Part shown: in pieces, positions 63,527 through 64,000 of the stretch
How positions within the stretch are numbered: the first letter of the stretch is position 1
How the letters are laid out: the number at the start of each line of letters is the position of its first letter
DNA from: Streptomyces sp. NBC_00190
GTDB taxonomy: Bacteria; Actinomycetota; Actinomycetes; Streptomycetales; Streptomycetaceae
Direction: 5' to 3'
DNA length: 64,000 nt
Assembly (NCBI RefSeq): GCF_036203305.1
Contig: NZ_CP108131.1
Coordinates: forward strand, 8,246,001 to 8,310,000
Program-made: the position numbers and the translations under genes
Notes under the pieces: model-generated
Databases searched by the model: none
What the model was told of the DNA's origin: nothing
Seen by the model: only the letters and a program-made list of their open reading frames with translations

Positions 63527-64000
63527 ATGAGCCGCATGCTGTCGCTGACGATGAACGACGCCGCGGCCGGGATACTCGGAGTGCTTGCCAGCCGGGTCGA
63601 CCTGACGCCGCCCGGCGGCCTTGCCCCCGGCCTGCGTGACCGGCTTACGGAAGGGATCACCCGCCGAGGACAGGTGCTCACCTGGGCCAACTCGGCAGGC
63701 AACGCCAACGACGCTCCCTCGTTCTTCGGAGATCTCACCGGCTGGGAGTGCGCTGACAGCTCCTTCCACCTGGAGGACCACGTCCCCGTCGACGTCCGGA
63801 TCATCGACGACGCCCCGCAGGTCTCGCAGGACGATCAGCGAATCCTGCTCCTTCACGGGATCACATTCGCCCTGGAGTTCCGTGATCTCATCACCAGGCT
63901 GGACCATCCAAGCCCGGTGCGCTGCATCGTCAGCGCCAACGAAACCAACGCGACGTTCAGGTTCCACCAGATCCGTGCGGGCGAGTCATGGAGCCACCCA
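63527..64000 (+). CDS. Unknown protein, N-terminal part (runs off the window)
   Basis: ATG 63527 opens a frame that stays open to the last base (158 codons): MSRMLSLTMNDAAAGILGVL, LRDRLTEGITRRGQVLTWAN, PSFFGDLTGWECADSSFHLE, DHVPVDVRIIDDAPQVSQDD, LLLHGITFALEFRDLI. Codon use is typical of the host. No signal or membrane segment. No family recognised. It diverges from the EACC1/caspase operon. Confidence 0.65.
   Translation, partial: MSRMLSLTMNDAAAGILGVLASRVDLTPPGGLAPGLRDRLTEGITRRGQVLTWANSAGNANDAPSFFGDLTGWECADSSFHLEDHVPVDVRIIDDAPQVSQDDQRILLLHGITFALEFRDLITRLDHPSPVRCIVSANETNATFRFHQIRAGESWSHP

Noticed and set aside
1..64000. CRISPR arrays and rRNA genes
   Set aside because: No regularly spaced direct repeats of CRISPR type and no rRNA-like conserved segments were seen.

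Overview
The window is high-GC actinobacterial DNA. Gene content (glpF-glpK-glpD glycerol operon, F420-type reductases, SpoIIE-type phosphatase, HisKA_3 two-component pair, EACC1 conflict component, GTG and TTG starts, strong G/C third-position bias) points to Streptomyces or a close relative. The many decayed genes and IS remnants suggest a chromosome arm rather than the core. All calls come from reading the sequence. No database search was run.

Layout. 0-1.2 kb: end of an unknown gene and a DUF3048 lipoprotein. 1.2-1.95 kb: remnants (BNR/Ycf48-like protein, HTH regulator, ISL3 transposase). 2.0-5.6 kb: a peptidase locus with a HAD-M28 fusion, a 72-aa protein and a convergent HExxH metalloprotease whose C-terminus resembles the 72-aa protein. 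5.6-11 kb: CHAT remnant, PP2C phosphatase, secreted endonuclease-like protein, GNAT and galE. 11.4-13.4 kb: a coupled membrane protein/Rieske oxygenase operon. 13.8-19.6 kb: broken alpha/beta hydrolase, nicotinamidase, MpaB-type oxygenase fused to four EF-hands, secreted protein. 19.7-21.7 kb: SMI1/KNR4 and other immunity-like genes, partly decayed. 21.9-23.8 kb: Old Yellow Enzyme divergent from a MarR regulator. 23.9-26.9 kb: an ATP-dependent DNA ligase gene apparently split by a 2 kb minus-strand block; another ligase scrap lies at 34.7 kb.

27.3-38.6 kb holds three regulator/target pairs and enzymes: beta-lactamase-like hydrolase with TetR; LysR (frameshifted) with an inositol-phosphatase-like gene and an NADP/F420 reductase; a response regulator (frameshifted)/histidine kinase pair beside a truncated ABC ATPase; plus an NlpC/P60 hydrolase, two VOC proteins and a PPOX protein. 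39-51.4 kb is a gene graveyard (IS701, IS5, kinase, TetR, P450, PDZ, helicase-associated fragments) with a few intact genes: HPP membrane protein, polysaccharide deacetylase and a CysRS-like protein overlapping a broken SixA. 51.4-57 kb: glpF-glpK-glpD diverging from a lone dhaK. 57-60.4 kb: a decayed Fic-type toxin-antitoxin pair, a TAT-exported amidase and an M1 metallopeptidase lipoprotein. 61.3-63.1 kb: a caspase-fold protein coupled to an EACC1-like membrane protein, a predicted conflict system, with three stacked simple-sequence repeats directly upstream of the first start codon. The window ends inside an unknown gene.

Two loci look most likely to hold new biology: the caspase/EACC1 pair with its repeat tract, and the M28/72-aa/metalloprotease locus with its shared domain. 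Several genes are broken by a single base; whether these are real mutations or sequencing errors cannot be decided from the sequence alone.
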